DNA from: Niebla homalea | Lineage: Eukaryota; Ascomycota; Lecanoromycetes; Lecanorales; Ramalinaceae | Assembly: GCA_019925105.1 (NCBI GenBank) | Contig: JAHGAU010000004.1 | Coordinates: 620,001 to 684,000, forward strand | Direction of reading: 5' to 3' | DNA length: 64,000 bases | Shown: positions 24,367 to 38,479 of the stretch, piece after piece | How positions within the stretch are numbered: the stretch's first letter is position 1 | How the letters are laid out: each line of letters begins with the position of its first letter | Program-made: the position numbers and the translations under genes | The notes under the pieces: model-generated | The model's input: only the letters and a program-made list of their open reading frames with translations | What the model was told of the DNA's origin: nothing | Databases searched by the model: none

Positions 24367-27300
24367 TTTATTAATTTAAGGGTAAAATATAATATTAAAT
24401 TTACGTATTATCTTTAAATAATAATATATTAAACCTTAATAATTACTCGTAAAAACGGGGTTTTTATTAAAAATAATCCCGTTTAATACGCTGTACCTAA
24501 AGAAAACCTCCTTAAATAATAGTTTAATTAATATAACGGCGTTTATACTCTTTATTATAAATAAATAACAATATATCTTTATATAATAATTTACGATTAT
24601 TAAAATTAAATCGTAAATTTATTTTTTACGTTTATTAAAATATAACTTAATAATAAAATCTATAATTAACTTTTTTAAAACTATATTAAAGGAAAAAGTT
24701 AAGTTAATTTACCGTAAGGATAATAACGATATACCTTAATTCTTTAATATATATTATATATCTTAATATAATCCGTTATTTAAACTTTTAAACCGTCTTA
24801 ATAATACTTTCGGGTTAATAACTTATAAGTTTTATTAACGTTAAAGTAACCCGTTAACTTATTATTATAATATTCATTAATTAATTTTTTTTAAATTACT
24901 CTATCTTTAAGGACGTATAACCGGTTATTATACTTAATAAAATTAATTAAGTTAATACTTTAAGCTTTATTAAATTATAAATAATCTTTAATCGGCTTAA
25001 TGGTAATTTCCTTAATTTTATAAGTAAACTTATTATTAACTTATAAATCTTTAATAAGCTATTATATTAAAACTGATTTTTTATAAACGTTTTTAAATAA
25101 TTAACGTATTTCTTTCCGTAAGATAATAACTTAAATATCCTTTAATATAAGTAAAAACGTATAACTTATAACCGCGGCCCGTTAGCGTTCCGGTAATTTT
25201 TTTAATTAAAAAGTAAATTTATTCTATAACGTAAGTAAAAAAGTAATATTAAAAAGTAAAACTCCCTTATAATTTAGACGTCTTAATAATAGATTAATAA
25301 GGTTTATTTTACCTTAACGATAAAATACTTTAGAATTATAATTAATAAGTTTTAAGGTTTATCTAACTTAATATAAGCTTAAAATTAATTACTTTATAAA
25401 TCCTTAGAAATTATTATAATCCGTTTATACTTAAATAGTTTTAACGTTTCTTTTTAAGTAATAATGTTATTATTTAAACGCTATAATAATAATAAAAAGC
25501 TTTTAATTATACGTCTTATAATTTTATTTAACGGGTTATATTTTCTGGGATTAATAAATTATTAAACGTTAATAACCCTTTTTAAACTATTAAGATAAGA
25601 TCCCGGTAATAATAAAATTAAACGTATTAATTTCTATCCATATCCTTTTTTTTAAGTTAAAGTAATAGAATAATAACGTATTATTAAATATATTACGCAG
25701 CCGGTTAAACGTTACCGTTACGGGGTTATTCTATTTTAATAATTTAGCCTTTTTTCCTTCTTTATTATTCTTAAGTAAACTTATTAAAGGTTTAATTATC
25801 CTTAAGTATTTATAAATAAAACGCCCTATAAAAGTTAAAAAACCTTAAAAAGACCTGGATATCCTGGTAAGTCTTTAAGGTAGGTTAATCCTTAATTACC
25901 TTAATACGTTTTTAATCCATTTATATTCCCTTTATAAAGATTATAAATCTTAAGAACTTGATTTAAGTAATATTAAATTAACATTTATTTAAGTTAATAT
26001 AAAATTAAAATTAACGTAATTAATTAAGGACTTATTTAATATAACGTTAATAATCCGCCGGCTTTTTATTAAAGATAAAGATATTATTAAGATAAATTAT
26101 ATAAGTTATATTAATAAGGCCGGTAAAAGCTTAATTAATATAAACTTAAAAAGTTATTAAAACATTAATTAACTTAAATAATATAATTAAATACTTAAAA
26201 TAATTATAACGTATACGGAACGTTATCTTTTATTTATTACTTTACTTAATTTAAAGCCGGTAATAAATATCCTTAAGGTTTAACTTAATAAACCGTAAAA
26301 AGTTATTTAATTAATTAAGAATCTTAATAATTAAAGATAATAAGTATTGATTTTTAATTATAACCGTATTTAAACCTTAATAATCTATATAAAGATAAAG
26401 GCCGCTATCCTTTTTTAAAATAAAAAGGATAAAAACACCTATAAGGAACGTTAAGTAACGAATTTAACCTTGGGTTAAAATATTATTAAAATACCGCCAG
26501 AACTCCGCCAGTTTAATCCTAGATAGGTTATATAAGGATTTATAAGAAAACTCCCTTTTATTTAAGTCAATTATATAATTACCCTTTTTTAACTTAAATA
26601 AAGTATTAATTATTTTATTAGAAAAGATATTTACGTAATTATTTAATTCTTACGGAATAATTAGATTAATAAATTTTTATATTACGGTTATACTTATAGA
26701 ACTTTAAATAAAGCCTTATAATATCTTTTTTAAGGACGCCGTCGTTACGTTAATATATATAATTATAAAGATATTATTAATTTTTATTAAAGTTTAATTA
26801 AATTTTAAACTTAACCTTAAAACGTTATTAATTAACCGTTAGATTAAATATAATTTTAAAAGACTTTAATATAAAGAAACTTAGAGTTACGTTTAATCCG
26901 TTTTAATTTATAATATAAAAAAATATTTTATATAGTTTTATTTATTTTTAATTATTAATTAAATTATACTATAGTTAATAAGTTTTATAATAATAGATTT
27001 TACTATTATTGAGTAGTTTAATTTATAGTAAAATAACGGGGGTAAACTATAAGTCCTATTAAATTATAAATTATTATAAAATTAAATTTACTTAAACTCC
27101 TATATTAAGTAATACTATAAGTAACTATTAATTACCCTTAAGCTTAATCCAGCCTTTAATATAAAAGGTAAGGCTAACCTTTATTAATCTTTATTTTAAC
27201 TCCGGCCTTAAAATATTACCGAAGTATTAACGTTTTTTAACTTAACGTATTTCTTATTTATAATATTTATAATTATAATTTTAACGTTATCTTTTTTAAA

Positions 27301-28448
27301 ATAATTAAACGAAATATAGCCCTTTTTATAATAAATATAATATTCGAGATTTTTATATATTAAATTAAGTTTTAATTCGGCTTTACGTTTTTTACCGTAT
27401 TAATTATTAGCTTTAACGGGACGAGCCAGCTTTACGTTATTATTCCCAGGCCTTAATACTTTATTATTAAGAGATTTATTTTTATTAATTAAACGGTTAA
27501 CGTTAGTAATAATAGTTATAATAGAACGTTCTAAGTCTCCCTTTTATATAATCGCCATTGTAATAATAATATTATAAATACTTAGGACGTTTTTAATAAA
27601 AATAATTCTGGACTTTAAGTTTAATAATAACTTTATAAAAAATATATAAGCCTTAAATTTATCCAACAAAATAAATAGGTCCTTTTTAATTATTTTAAGA
27701 TAATTATAAAAGGTAATAACCTTTTAATTTAACCGTTATTTTATATCCTTAAAACGCTTATAGTAAAATAGTTAATAATTCTTTAAATTAATTATTTAAT
27801 TTATAAATTTAACTTTAAATTCTTTAAAAGTAAAAATCTAAATTAAAAAAGGGTCCGGATTTTAAATAATATAATTAATAGATTATAGGCAATATATAAT
27901 TTTAATATAATTATTTAAGAAATAATCCGGGTTTAATAAGAAAGACTTTTCTATAATAATAAATTACCGTTAATGTTTACCTTCGGACTTACCTGTATAT
28001 TTAAGTAAAATAACCGGCTTAAAGGATTTATTATACTTAAAGGGTAAAAAAATACTTATAGCCCGTTAAACGGCAGCGTAATACGTCCCTAATAAGGGGC
28101 TCTTAATATCCCGGTTAATATTATCGAAACCGCGAAAAGAAAACGACGTTTAAAAACTTTAATTTTATTTTTTTAATTAATTATCTTTCCGTTTTAATTT
28201 TAATATTTAAGCTTTAATTAAAATTTTATTACGTTAGAGTTATATTTATTTTAAGCAATTTAAGTTAATTTAATATTTAACCAGCGCTTTATATAATACG
28301 ATACTTTTTTTAAGGGGAGGTTCTTAACTTAATCTTTAAATTAATTTTTAAAAGTTTTTATTATTAATTATTTCCGTAAATTATTTTAAAAAGTAAAAAA
28401 ATATATTTTACTCCGGATTTTTTATTTTAAAAGGAAGAAAAATTAGAA

Positions 28449-28817
28449 TATTAAATAAATCCGCTGGCTTATAGTTAACGGGGTTAATTAAAAAAGGTTT
28501 ATAAAAAACGTAAAGTATAATTATAAATTTAATATTTAAATTTAAAAGGAAAATTAATTCTTAAAAACTTATAAATTAATTAAACGTAAACCTATTTTAA
28601 ATAACCGGTTTTAAGGGTAGCTTAAACCACGGTAATAATAACTTTAACCCCGGTTATAATTACGTATACCCGTATATAAAAAACCTGAACTCCTAAAGCC
28701 TTTAATTCCAAAAGTTATCGCTTAAACGGCTACGCCACTTGGCTATAGCCCTTAAGTAAGCCGGTGCTTAGTATGCTTAATATGCGCTAGGCGCTTGCTG
28801 AGCGCTAGGCGTTAATA
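28449..28817 (-). repeat. Gypsy LTR, right (5' LTR)
   Basis: 369 bp. The outer ~80 bp (28,740-28,817) keep normal composition and carry a repeated GCGCTAGGCG word; the inner part is RIP-mutated. Confidence 0.9.
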
Positions 28818-28822
28818 AGTTT
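28818..28822. repeat. Target-site duplication AGTTT, right
   Basis: Partner of 15,322-15,326. Confidence 0.85.
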
Positions 28823-31800
28823 TAATAAATACTTATATTTTAAAAAAGCTTTAATAATATTTCCTTAAGCTTTTTACTTATAGTTATTATTAAGGGTATT
28901 ATAAGTACTTAAGTATTTATTCTTTTTTATTAAATTTAAGTAAAAGTTTCTTTATATTTATTACTTATATTTATATATATTATCGTTTTTTAAATTTAAA
29001 ATAAATTAAATTAATATAATAATTATTAAAAATCGATTTTACCTTTATAAATATTTTAAAAATACCTATATTTTTATTTATTATTTCCTTAACTTTAAGT
29101 TATTAATTTTATTAGTAATTTATATTATTATTTTAAGGATTAACCTTAAAATAGGTTAAAAAGGCTTTAAGTAAAAGCTAGATAATATATATTAAGTATA
29201 ATAAATACTTTACTTTATTCTATGTTAAAGTTTACTTTAATACCGATATTTCCCTCTTAATAATATTTATAAATATTTTTTACTATAAGTTAATTTTTTT
29301 AACGTAATATAGCTACTATAGTATTATTATTATTTATATTATTAATCGTAACGGTTATAATACGATTTTTTAAGTTATGCTTTATAATTACTTTACTTTT
29401 AACGGACGTAAGTTAATAATTTCTATAAGTATTTTTAATATATTTAAAGCCGATTAAGGTATTATAATATTTTTAATTAAGGTTAATTTAATAAGTTATA
29501 ATTTTGGTAGAACACCGCAAAGTGAGTGGTGATTTGTATGGTAAATGTATGATTGATTGTACGTCTGTCCTGCGGACGGACGAGCTATCTAGGTAATTCT
29601 ATACGTACACGTATGTATCCATAGCAATGTGTCCACCACACCATGTGTCCCTTACCACCAAAACACTTAATTCTTTAACAAATTTTTATGTATAATTATT
29701 TATTATTAATAAGTTAATAATTTATTATTAATAAAATTTTAATCTTATTATCCGGAAGATCTTTAAGTAAGTCAAGTTTAATTTCCTTTAAGTACTTTAT
29801 AATATAATTCTTTATAATAAATACGGATAATACTAATATATTAAAGTTAAAATAATAAAATAAACGATAAGTTTTATTATTATTTATAATAGTAAAAAAT
29901 AAGTTTATTTTAATTACTTATTATTATAATTATTTTAAAAAATTATTTTATATTAAAACTTTATTAATAAGTAAAAACTTAACTTATTAATTAATTAAAT
30001 ACTATAGTATATATTAATTATATATTTGTAATTATCTTTATATTTATCGGAATTAAGGGGAAAAAGAAAAATACTTACTTAATTATATTAATTTAAATTA
30101 AAAGTTATTTTAAAATTTTTAGTTTATTTATTTTCTTATAATTCTTATTTAATATATAATATTTAATTCTTATCATTTTATGCTTTTTAAGGTATTATAG
30201 CCTTTTATTATATCTTTTATAAATTACGTATAGTTAGCCTTTTAAAGCCCTTTAACGTAATATATTTTCTTTAAAGCTTTATTAAGCTTATAATCTCTTA
30301 TTTATTCCTTAAAAAATTTATTTATTAAGATATTATATAACTTAAGGAATAAACTTTTATTATATAAGGAAATCTTCTTAAGTTACTTTTTTATGAATAT
30401 AATATTAACTTTTTTACTTAAATACCGGTTTTTATTTATTAATTATAAAAGGATCTATAAGTATTAAAGTAATATTATTAAATATATTAAAAAATATTAT
30501 AAGTATTTTAAGTAAAAAATAAATAAAGAGTTATTTTAAAAATTAATAAAATTAGAATTAATTTCTTTATTTAAAAAAGCGTTTAATAATATCCATAACT
30601 TAAGTATAATAACGGTTAATAAAGATTTATTTAATTATTATAGAAATATTTATCCTTTATATTATCTTGTTAAAAAAACTTTTAAAATTGAAATTTATAT
30701 TTTTATTTTATTTAATAATCTTAAAAGCGTATTAACTTTATACGTAAGTAAAGTAATAAAGGACTAAAGTAAACCATTATTATAAGGTAATTTTACGTAA
30801 GTTTTAATATTAATGTTATTATCTTAATTTTAATTAATATATTTTTAAACTTTTTACTTTAATAATTTAATAAATTTATAATAATTATTTATAACTTTAT
30901 ATAAATCTTATTTTAACTATGCCCTTTAAAAAATGAACTTATAAAAATAAGATTTTAAAAATAAAAAATTAAGGAGCTTATTAAAGGATTACGAGAAAAT
31001 TCCTTTAAAAAGTAATATTAAAGTAATATATTACTCGTAAGCTTAAGGTAAAATATATAATTATACCTTAAAAAAAGAAATTGGAATAATAATTAAAGAT
31101 AATTTACGTATTATATAAAATCCGTTAATATTAAAAATCCTTAAACTTATTATTACCGAAGATATAATTTATACGGTTTATTAAGGGAATTATTAAGGAA
31201 ATAATAAGTAAAAGGGCGTTTAAATTTTAATTTTAAAGGATAAAAACATTATAAAAAGCTATAGAGTATTTCTTTATTAATAAATTTTAATATAAGAAAA
31301 CATTATTATTTAGTTTTTTATAATTTAATTAATATTAAGAACTTAATATTTTTTTTCTATATTATATATATAAAGAAAGTAAAATTAATATAGAAAGATA
31401 TATATTTAATTTAAATACTTAAAGGTAAATGCTTTATATTTAAGGGTTAAATTATTATTTATATAGTATTAATTAGAATTAATTAATTAACGTTAAAAAA
31501 TTACTTAAGTATTAAGTTAAAAAGTTAATATAAAAATAAAGTATATTATTAAAAACTTAATTTATTAAAATTTAGTATTAAAATTAATTATAATACTCTT
31601 TATATTTATTAGAAATTTTAAATTACTTATAAAAAAACGTTATAAAATTTAATTGATTATTTATTTTATAAATAAAAATTGAAAGTATTAATAAGAATCT
31701 TATAAGTATAAAACTATTTATAATACTTTATATTATCTATTATATTTATTTTCTTTATAAAAATTTTATATTTATTTTTTATTATAAAAAAAAGAGCTTT

Positions 31801-34395
31801 TTAATAATATCGTTAATTTATTTATAATAAGAATAATCCGTTTAAACTTTTTAAATGTAGAATTATTAAAGTTAAAAATAATTAAATTATATATTTCTTT
31901 AATAATAATAACGTTTATTAACGGGTTTTAATCTTATTTATTAAATTATAATCGTCTTATTAGTACGTAAAACCGGGTAATATTACTTAATTAAGATCTT
32001 TAAGATTAAAGAATTCCTGATTTTTAACAAAAGTTACTTTGTTTTATTAAATTACGTATTTTTTCTTTATAAAATAATAATATAAAAGCGGGAAGTTAAT
32101 ATAAAAAGTATTAATTTTAAGATTAATTAATATAATAATACTTACGATAAATTAAGGTAAAAAATATACTTTCTTTTATATACGTAGGTTAATATAAATA
32201 ATCGGATCATTATAGATTTTTATTTATTTTATTTTAAGCTATAAATTATTTATTAATTATTATTAACTTTTATAAACGGCTTTAAATTGAATTATTTAAT
32301 ATTATAATATAAAATAATATAACACTTCCGGCCTATATAAATAAGTTAATTAAAACTTAAATTAAGATATTTATTTATCTTTTAAATTATAGTTTATTTT
32401 AAGAAAGTTATAAAACTTAAGTTTAAATTATTAAAATTAAATAAAATTAAAATTAAATAAAGTTAAAATTGAATAAATTATAAATAAATAAAAAATTTAT
32501 ATTTTATTTAACTTCTTTTATATTTAAATTATATTATATTAAGTTTTTATTGTCTTTAATTGTTTTTAATTTCTTAATATTATTTATACTTAAGTTATTC
32601 TTTTTAACGAAAATACGTATATAAATCCCCGTTAAAATACTATTATTATTAATATAATAAATATAAAGATTAATATAATTAAGAATATACCGGCGTATAA
32701 TAATATTCTTTCTTTAAAGTTTCTTTGATTTTATTTTTTATGTTTTATTAATATTTTTATATTTTATTATTATTTTAAGCTTCCTTAAATAATAAATAAC
32801 ATTATTAATATTTATATATTTAACTTTTTTAAGCTTTTATTTAAGAAAGTAAAAAAAGGTTAATTAATTACGGGATTTAATAATGTTAAGATTCTATAAT
32901 AAGTCTTTTAAGGCTTTATATTTACTTAATTATTCGCCTTATTTACGACCGTACATATTATATTATAAGGGATTTTATATAGTATCTTTATTAAAAACGG
33001 TAAACTAAATATTAAAGTCCTTATCTGTATTTAATAAATTAGATTAAAAGAATTTATTAAAATTGTTATTCAATTTAATTTTCTTATCCTTAATTAATAT
33101 ATTATTAATATTTAAAATTATTATTATATTAATCGTAAATTTACTTTATTTATTAAAGTTATTTATTGTTATAAGTATATATTATTATAAAAAATAAATG
33201 AAAAAGCGAATTAAAAGAAAAAAGGAAAATTATTAATAAATATTTTAATAAATATACAAGAGAAATTTCTTATTAAACTTAATCAAGAAACCCTTTTAAG
33301 GTTAATTTCCGAGGCTATAATAAAACGTATATAATTATTTAAAAGATTAATATAAAAAATCTTATTGACAATTAAATTTAATATATTATCCTTTTTTAAT
33401 ATTATCTTTATATAATTCTAGATTAAAAATATTTTCCGCGTTACGTTAAATTAAATTAAATTTAATACGGAATCTACGGGTAATTAATAGTATTTTTTTA
33501 TAATAAAAATAAATATAATAATAAATATAAAGGATTACGTACTCAATAAAATTAAGTTAAATAATTATATTTATTATTCTATGTTACTTTATTTTTTTTT
33601 AAAAATTAAAATAATTAATACTTTTTTATATTAAGTTAAAAAGGGTATAAATTAATATAAGGTTAAAATTGATTAAAATATTATATAAGTTAATATTTTT
33701 CCCCTTAATGCTTACTTTACTTTCTATTTAAAATTTATTATTTATTATATTTTATTTTATTATTCTTAATTTAGATTATATTATAATTTATAAAATAATA
33801 TATATTAATTAAACAACGAAAAAGTTAATGAAAAATAAAATACTTAAAAAGAACTTTATTAAAAAAGCGGGTTGTAAATTTATAGGCGAAAAGATAATCC
33901 TTAATATTATAACGATAATAAATATAAATTATATTTTAAGGGTACCCCGTATTAAGCGTAGGCTATATTTTAAATAAAATCATAAGTTATAATTAAAAAT
34001 ATCTATATAAAAGTTAATATTAATATAATTCTTTTAATTAAAGCATTATTTAAAATTAAAAAATATTAAAAAAGTATAAATTTCTTAATTAAAAAAATAC
34101 TTTTCTTTCGTTTAATTAAAGAGATTATATATATTAACCCTTTAAATTAAGATATGTACTTTTAATCCGTTACTTTAATTGCTTTTTAAGAAATTAACGA
34201 AATTTTCTTTATTGTATATTTTAAATATATAATAATATATTTAAATTTAAGTAATATAAAGCTAATATTATTATAAAAATAATTAATTTAACTTATATTT
34301 ATATAAAACGTATTACTATTATATAAAAGAATTTATAATTAATTAAGAATATATTTAAGCTTAATAGTTAATAAATCTAATATTTTAATTAAAAT
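28823..34395 (-). repeat. Repeat R and further RIP-mutated sequence, family unknown
   Basis: From ~29,900 down to ~28,900 on the minus strand the sequence aligns by eye with 61,200-61,960 on the plus strand (shared words such as AATATTATCCGTA, CTTACTTAAAGAT and AAAGTAAAGTATTTATTATA). Differences are mostly transitions. The remainder (29,900-34,395) is extremely AT-rich and gave no readable protein, although part of ~30,600-30,720 is briefly open on the plus strand. A DNA transposon is possible but not shown. Confidence 0.55.
29502..29663. mobile_element. MITE-like insertion, not RIP-mutated
   Basis: 162 bp of normal composition inside heavily RIP-mutated repeat R. The ends are inverted: TTTTGGTAG on the left, CCACCAAAA on the right (8 of 9). 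A hairpin-prone GTCTGTCC...GGACGGAC lies at ~29,562. The homologous copy of R at ~61,465-61,485 lacks it, so it is an insertion. No clear target duplication, no ORF. Confidence 0.65.
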
Positions 34396-34405
34396 ATATA
34401 TTAAG
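34396..34405. repeat. LINE target duplication, left (ATATATTAAG)
   Basis: Identical to 37,916-37,925. Confidence 0.65.
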
Positions 34406-37400
34406 CATATGTTGCTTGGAGACTTTAACCTGCATTACTACATATAGAACGAGGAAGGGCGTACGATAAACCACGCTGAATCGGACGACCTATTAATAGT
34501 TACCGCTTAAGCTAACCTCTTATTATTAATATTATAAGGGACTATTACGTAAGAAAGTCATAAATTTAAAACGACGATTAATTTAATTTTTAATACGGAA
34601 AAGGTTGCCGGCGCGGTTATAATATATAAGTTATAAAAGGACTTAAAATATAACTCGGATTATATACCGATATAAACAACCCTAAATTAAATCGTTAATA
34701 AGACCCTATTACCACCGGTAAGAAAGCATAAAAAACGATTAAGGTAACGGAGGTTTATAAGAAAGCGGAGGAGACGGTAATATAATTTACGGACCTCTTT
34801 TAACTAAATAATAAAGATTAAATCGACCTCTTTATAAAGTAAATAATAAAAATATTAAACAAGGTAATTAATAAGATAATCTTAATAATAAAGCCCTTTT
34901 AAAGAGCTAAAATTTATTAAAATAAAAAATATATAATTACGACCGTAAAAGCGAAAAAGCTAATAAAGTAAATTTTTAAGTATAAAAATTAAAAGATATT
35001 TAATTAATTAAGGGCTATTTAAGAAGAAAAGGAAAAGATTATTAAGAAGATTAAGTAAATATATTTTCAGTTTATAATATATAACTTAATAATTTTACTT
35101 TATAATATTTAAAAGTTAATAAAATAAAATAAAAAACAAAGTAAAAAACCAAAGTTTATCTTTAAATTCCCGCTTTTTAAAAAACCCGATAATATATTAA
35201 TTAATACCTTTAACGGTAAGATTAAAACCCTTAAAAGAAAATTTTTCCCCTTTTTATTAAAGATTAATTTAAACGATATTAACGGCGTCATATATTTTAA
35301 CCTTATATTAATAAATAAAATAATAATATAAGATATAATAATTAAAATAATTAATAAATTAAAGAAGAATAAAGCCCCGGGATTAAATAAAATCCTTAAT
35401 AAATTCCTATTAATAATAATATTACCGTTTAAAAGGGTTTTTATTTACCTTTTTTAAGTATATTTTAACATTAATTATTATTTACGTAAATTTAAAAAAA
35501 TAAAACCAATTATTTTTAAAAAGCTTATTAAGCCGGATTACTTTAAAATAAAATCTTATAAACTTATTATATTCCTTTATACCTTAAGGAAAACCTTAAA
35601 AATAATAATAATAAAGATCCTTCATAATTATATAGAGAAATATAAAGAATTACGGACTTCTCCCCGATTAATAAATAAAAATAAGAAAAGGTTAATTAAT
35701 AAAAATAACCCTTAAAGGATTAACCGATGGCAAATATACGGTATAAGGTTATAGGAAGAAATATATTATAAGTCTTTTTTCTTTTAATATTATAAATATT
35801 TTTAATAAAATAAATTATTAAAGGTTATTATATAATTTAAGGAAGAAAAGGATATTACCCTTTTTAATTAAATAAATAAAGAATTTTTTAAGTAATTAAG
35901 TTACGTCGATTAACTTAAAATAAAAGATAAGTCCGATAAAACCCGTTATAATAAGGATTCCTTAAGGATTACTTATTTCTTTTATATTATTTTTATTTTT
36001 TAACGGTTTATTAATTAAAAAACTTATTAAGTTAAAATAGAAAATCTAAGTTGGAAGCTTTATTAATCATATTTACCTTTTAACCTATAATATTTTTATA
36101 CGTATAAACTATTTAAAATTAAAATAAACTTATAAAGTTTATTTTTAATAAATAAAAACTTATAAGGCTTAATTTACGCCGTATAAGTACTAGCTTATTT
36201 ATATAATTAAAAATTTAAAAATATATAATATAATAATTATAATAAACTGAAATAAAATTACGGTAAAACCGGATACCAATATTAAAATCCTTAACTTTTA
36301 AATAAATAAAAAGCTTAATTAAAAGGATTATATAAAAAAAATTTAAAAGAAAATAACTTTATAAGAAAAAAACTTTATTTATCTTATTATATTAATATAA
36401 AAAGTTATATTATAGAAAACCCGGACCGTTTACCAGGCCGTAATAAAGCTAATTATAATATACATTATAATTATTTAATATATATTTAAAAGTATTCCGG
36501 GATATAAAAGAGAATTTATCCAGATATTATAGAAAGTTTAAAACCGGTATTTAAGAGTAATTAACGGTATTTATAAAGTAATTTTTATCCCGGTATTAAA
36601 GTTTAAGGTCTTTATATTATTAATTAAAGTCTTATTGAATTAAATAATTATTTAAATAAGGTTAAAGAAATATATATATTTAATTCCGATAATAAAAAAC
36701 GGGCGGATCCGCTAGAATTTTAATAAGTTTTAAGTTAAAAAAAATAAATTAAAGATATTTATCCCCCCTTTTATTAAGATAAAGTAAAAATAAATTAAGA
36801 AAAAAGTTAATTTTACCGGTATTTTAGAGGTTAATTTAAATATATATAAACTCCCGTTAAACGTAAAAAAAATTAAAATTAAAAGGATTTAAAGAGTAAA
36901 AACTATAACGATTACCTTATAAATTATAATAAAGTAAATTAAGCGTTAATAAAAGTATAAAGACTTAATATTTTAAAATTATTATTATTTAACTTTTAAT
37001 AATAAAAAGATTATTAATAAGTATTTCTACCGTTATAATATTATAAGGAAAAGTAATAATAATATATTAATAATTTAACTCCGGATAAATAAAAATAATT
37101 TATTTTATTTTTTATTTATTATATATACCGGAGGTTGGATAAACGCTGGATATAAAATATAAATAAAGAAAATAAAACGTTATATATATTTTTATTTTTC
37201 ATTTTTTATTTACGGAAATTAAATTAAGATTTATTATAAAAACTAATATTTATAATTATTATTAAATATTATTTATAAAGCGAAATATTGAAATAATTAT
37301 TAAGTTTATAATATCTACCGGATTATTATTATAGTTTAATTTCGCTATAAAGATAAATAAAATTACCGAAAACCTTACGGAAAAGGCCCGTTATTAATTA

Positions 37401-37915
37401 AGGAAGAAAAAGAAAAACGGAAACCAATTATATTAATTATATAAATCGGAAAGTATTTTCTATAGCCGTAAAAATATAATAATAAACGTTTATTAAAAAT
37501 CCTTAAAAAAATTAACGGTAATAATAATATAAGAAAAATATATATTAAATACGTAAATATTAATAAAAATATTTAAAAACGTTACGTAAAGTTAAGGTAA
37601 TATAAACGTATAAAAGAACGGAAAAATAATAAGTTTAAAGGTAGCCCTTATAAGGATATAATCGTAATATTATAGATTTTCTTAAGGGAATTAAAATATA
37701 AAAAATATATAAATAGATTATTACTCTTTAAATAATTATTAATATCCTTTACCTTAAAGGATAGAGGGTAAAAGCCTGGTAAACGCCGGTTTTTGCCTTA
37801 ACGTTATAAGTATCAGGTTTTTACGGTTATTAATAAGGCTAAAAGGCCGTATATTAAGGAACGCCGGAATTAGCTTAACTAAATCCGTAGTATAAATTAA
37901 TCAATCAATTAATTA
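34406..37915 (+). mobile_element. 5'-truncated Tad1-like LINE, RIP-mutated
   Basis: Starts inside the endonuclease: MLLGDFNLHYY at ~34,411 (APE-type GDFN), then NEEGRTINHAESDDLLIVTA. The RT region follows: KAPGLNKILNKFL (~35,375), PDYFKIKSYKLI (~35,540; canonical PD..K..SYRPI) and a degraded RST region near 35,680. It ends in (AATC)n-like tail sequence at ~37,905. Flanked by 10-bp direct repeats ATATATTAAG. The first ~95 bp and the last ~200 bp are much less RIP-mutated than the middle. 5' truncation is typical of LINE retrotransposition. Confidence 0.85.
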
Positions 37916-37925
37916 ATATATTAAG
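37916..37925. repeat. LINE target duplication, right (ATATATTAAG)
   Basis: Partner of 34,396-34,405. Confidence 0.65.
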
Positions 37926-38219
37926 TTATTATTAAAAATATATTATATTTTGTTTATTTAATAATTATCTTAATTGAAAACTTAATTATTATTAAATTAA
38001 GTATAAGTAATTAGAGATAATTATAAAAAGGGCGGCTTTTTATATAATATTAAATTATAATTAAAATAAGTATAATAATTAATATAATAATTAATATATA
38101 GTAATGTAAAGCGGTTTTTTACTAACGTTATATTATTAAATAATAATACTTAATTTATAAGTATTAAATAATTAATTAAATTTTACTTATTAATATATTA
38201 ATAATAAATACCGGTTTCT

Positions 38220-38350
38220 TAATATTTCCCGTTCTTATACCGCCGGAATAAATATAATACGGGAACGGGATAAACCTCTATACCGTACCAGCCGGTATAG
38301 GAAGAGCATGATTAAATCCCGTCCCGTACCGTACCGGTTAAGGGAGTATA
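38220..38350. repeat. GC-rich palindromic array, third member
   Basis: Words CCCGTCCCGTACCGTACCGG and an edge GGGAGTATA, the same edge as the arrays at 11,010-11,125 and 13,566-13,770. It also holds an internal mirrored CCGTACC...GGTATAGG. Likely the end of the same kind of element. Confidence 0.6.
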
Positions 38351-38479
38351 TATTTATTATATACTTCAATATATTTATATATTTCAATACGATATAGTTA
38401 TACCTCTAATACTTAGAGTATTATCGGATACTTGTTTTCCGGTTTTACGGTTTAATAATTAAAAGGGATTTACCGTTCA

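Larger units (their letters stand above)
15327..28817 (-). mobile_element. Gypsy LTR retrotransposon, RIP-mutated, carrying a nested LINE
   Basis: Two 369-bp LTRs (15,327-15,695 and 28,449-28,817) with TGTTA...TAACA ends (RIP-altered to TATTA...TTAATA) bracket the element, with 5-bp target duplications AGTTT. The minus strand at ~26,440-25,930 reads a Gypsy reverse transcriptase through stops: IDY-stop-GLN (VDYRGLN), TFRIRYNYFKYLI (TAFRTRYGHFEYLV) and YLNNIFIFNK (canonical YLDDILIFSK) at ~26,070-26,100. So the 5' LTR is the right one. Removing the nested LINE (18,564-24,353) and one target copy leaves about 7.7 kb, a normal Gypsy length. The distal pol part lies left of the LINE and is too degraded to name residues. 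Confidence 0.9.

Noticed and set aside
29502..29663. tRNA gene in the GC-normal island
   Set aside because: A hairpin is present but no A/B box order or cloverleaf; inverted ends and absence from the R copy fit an insertion better.
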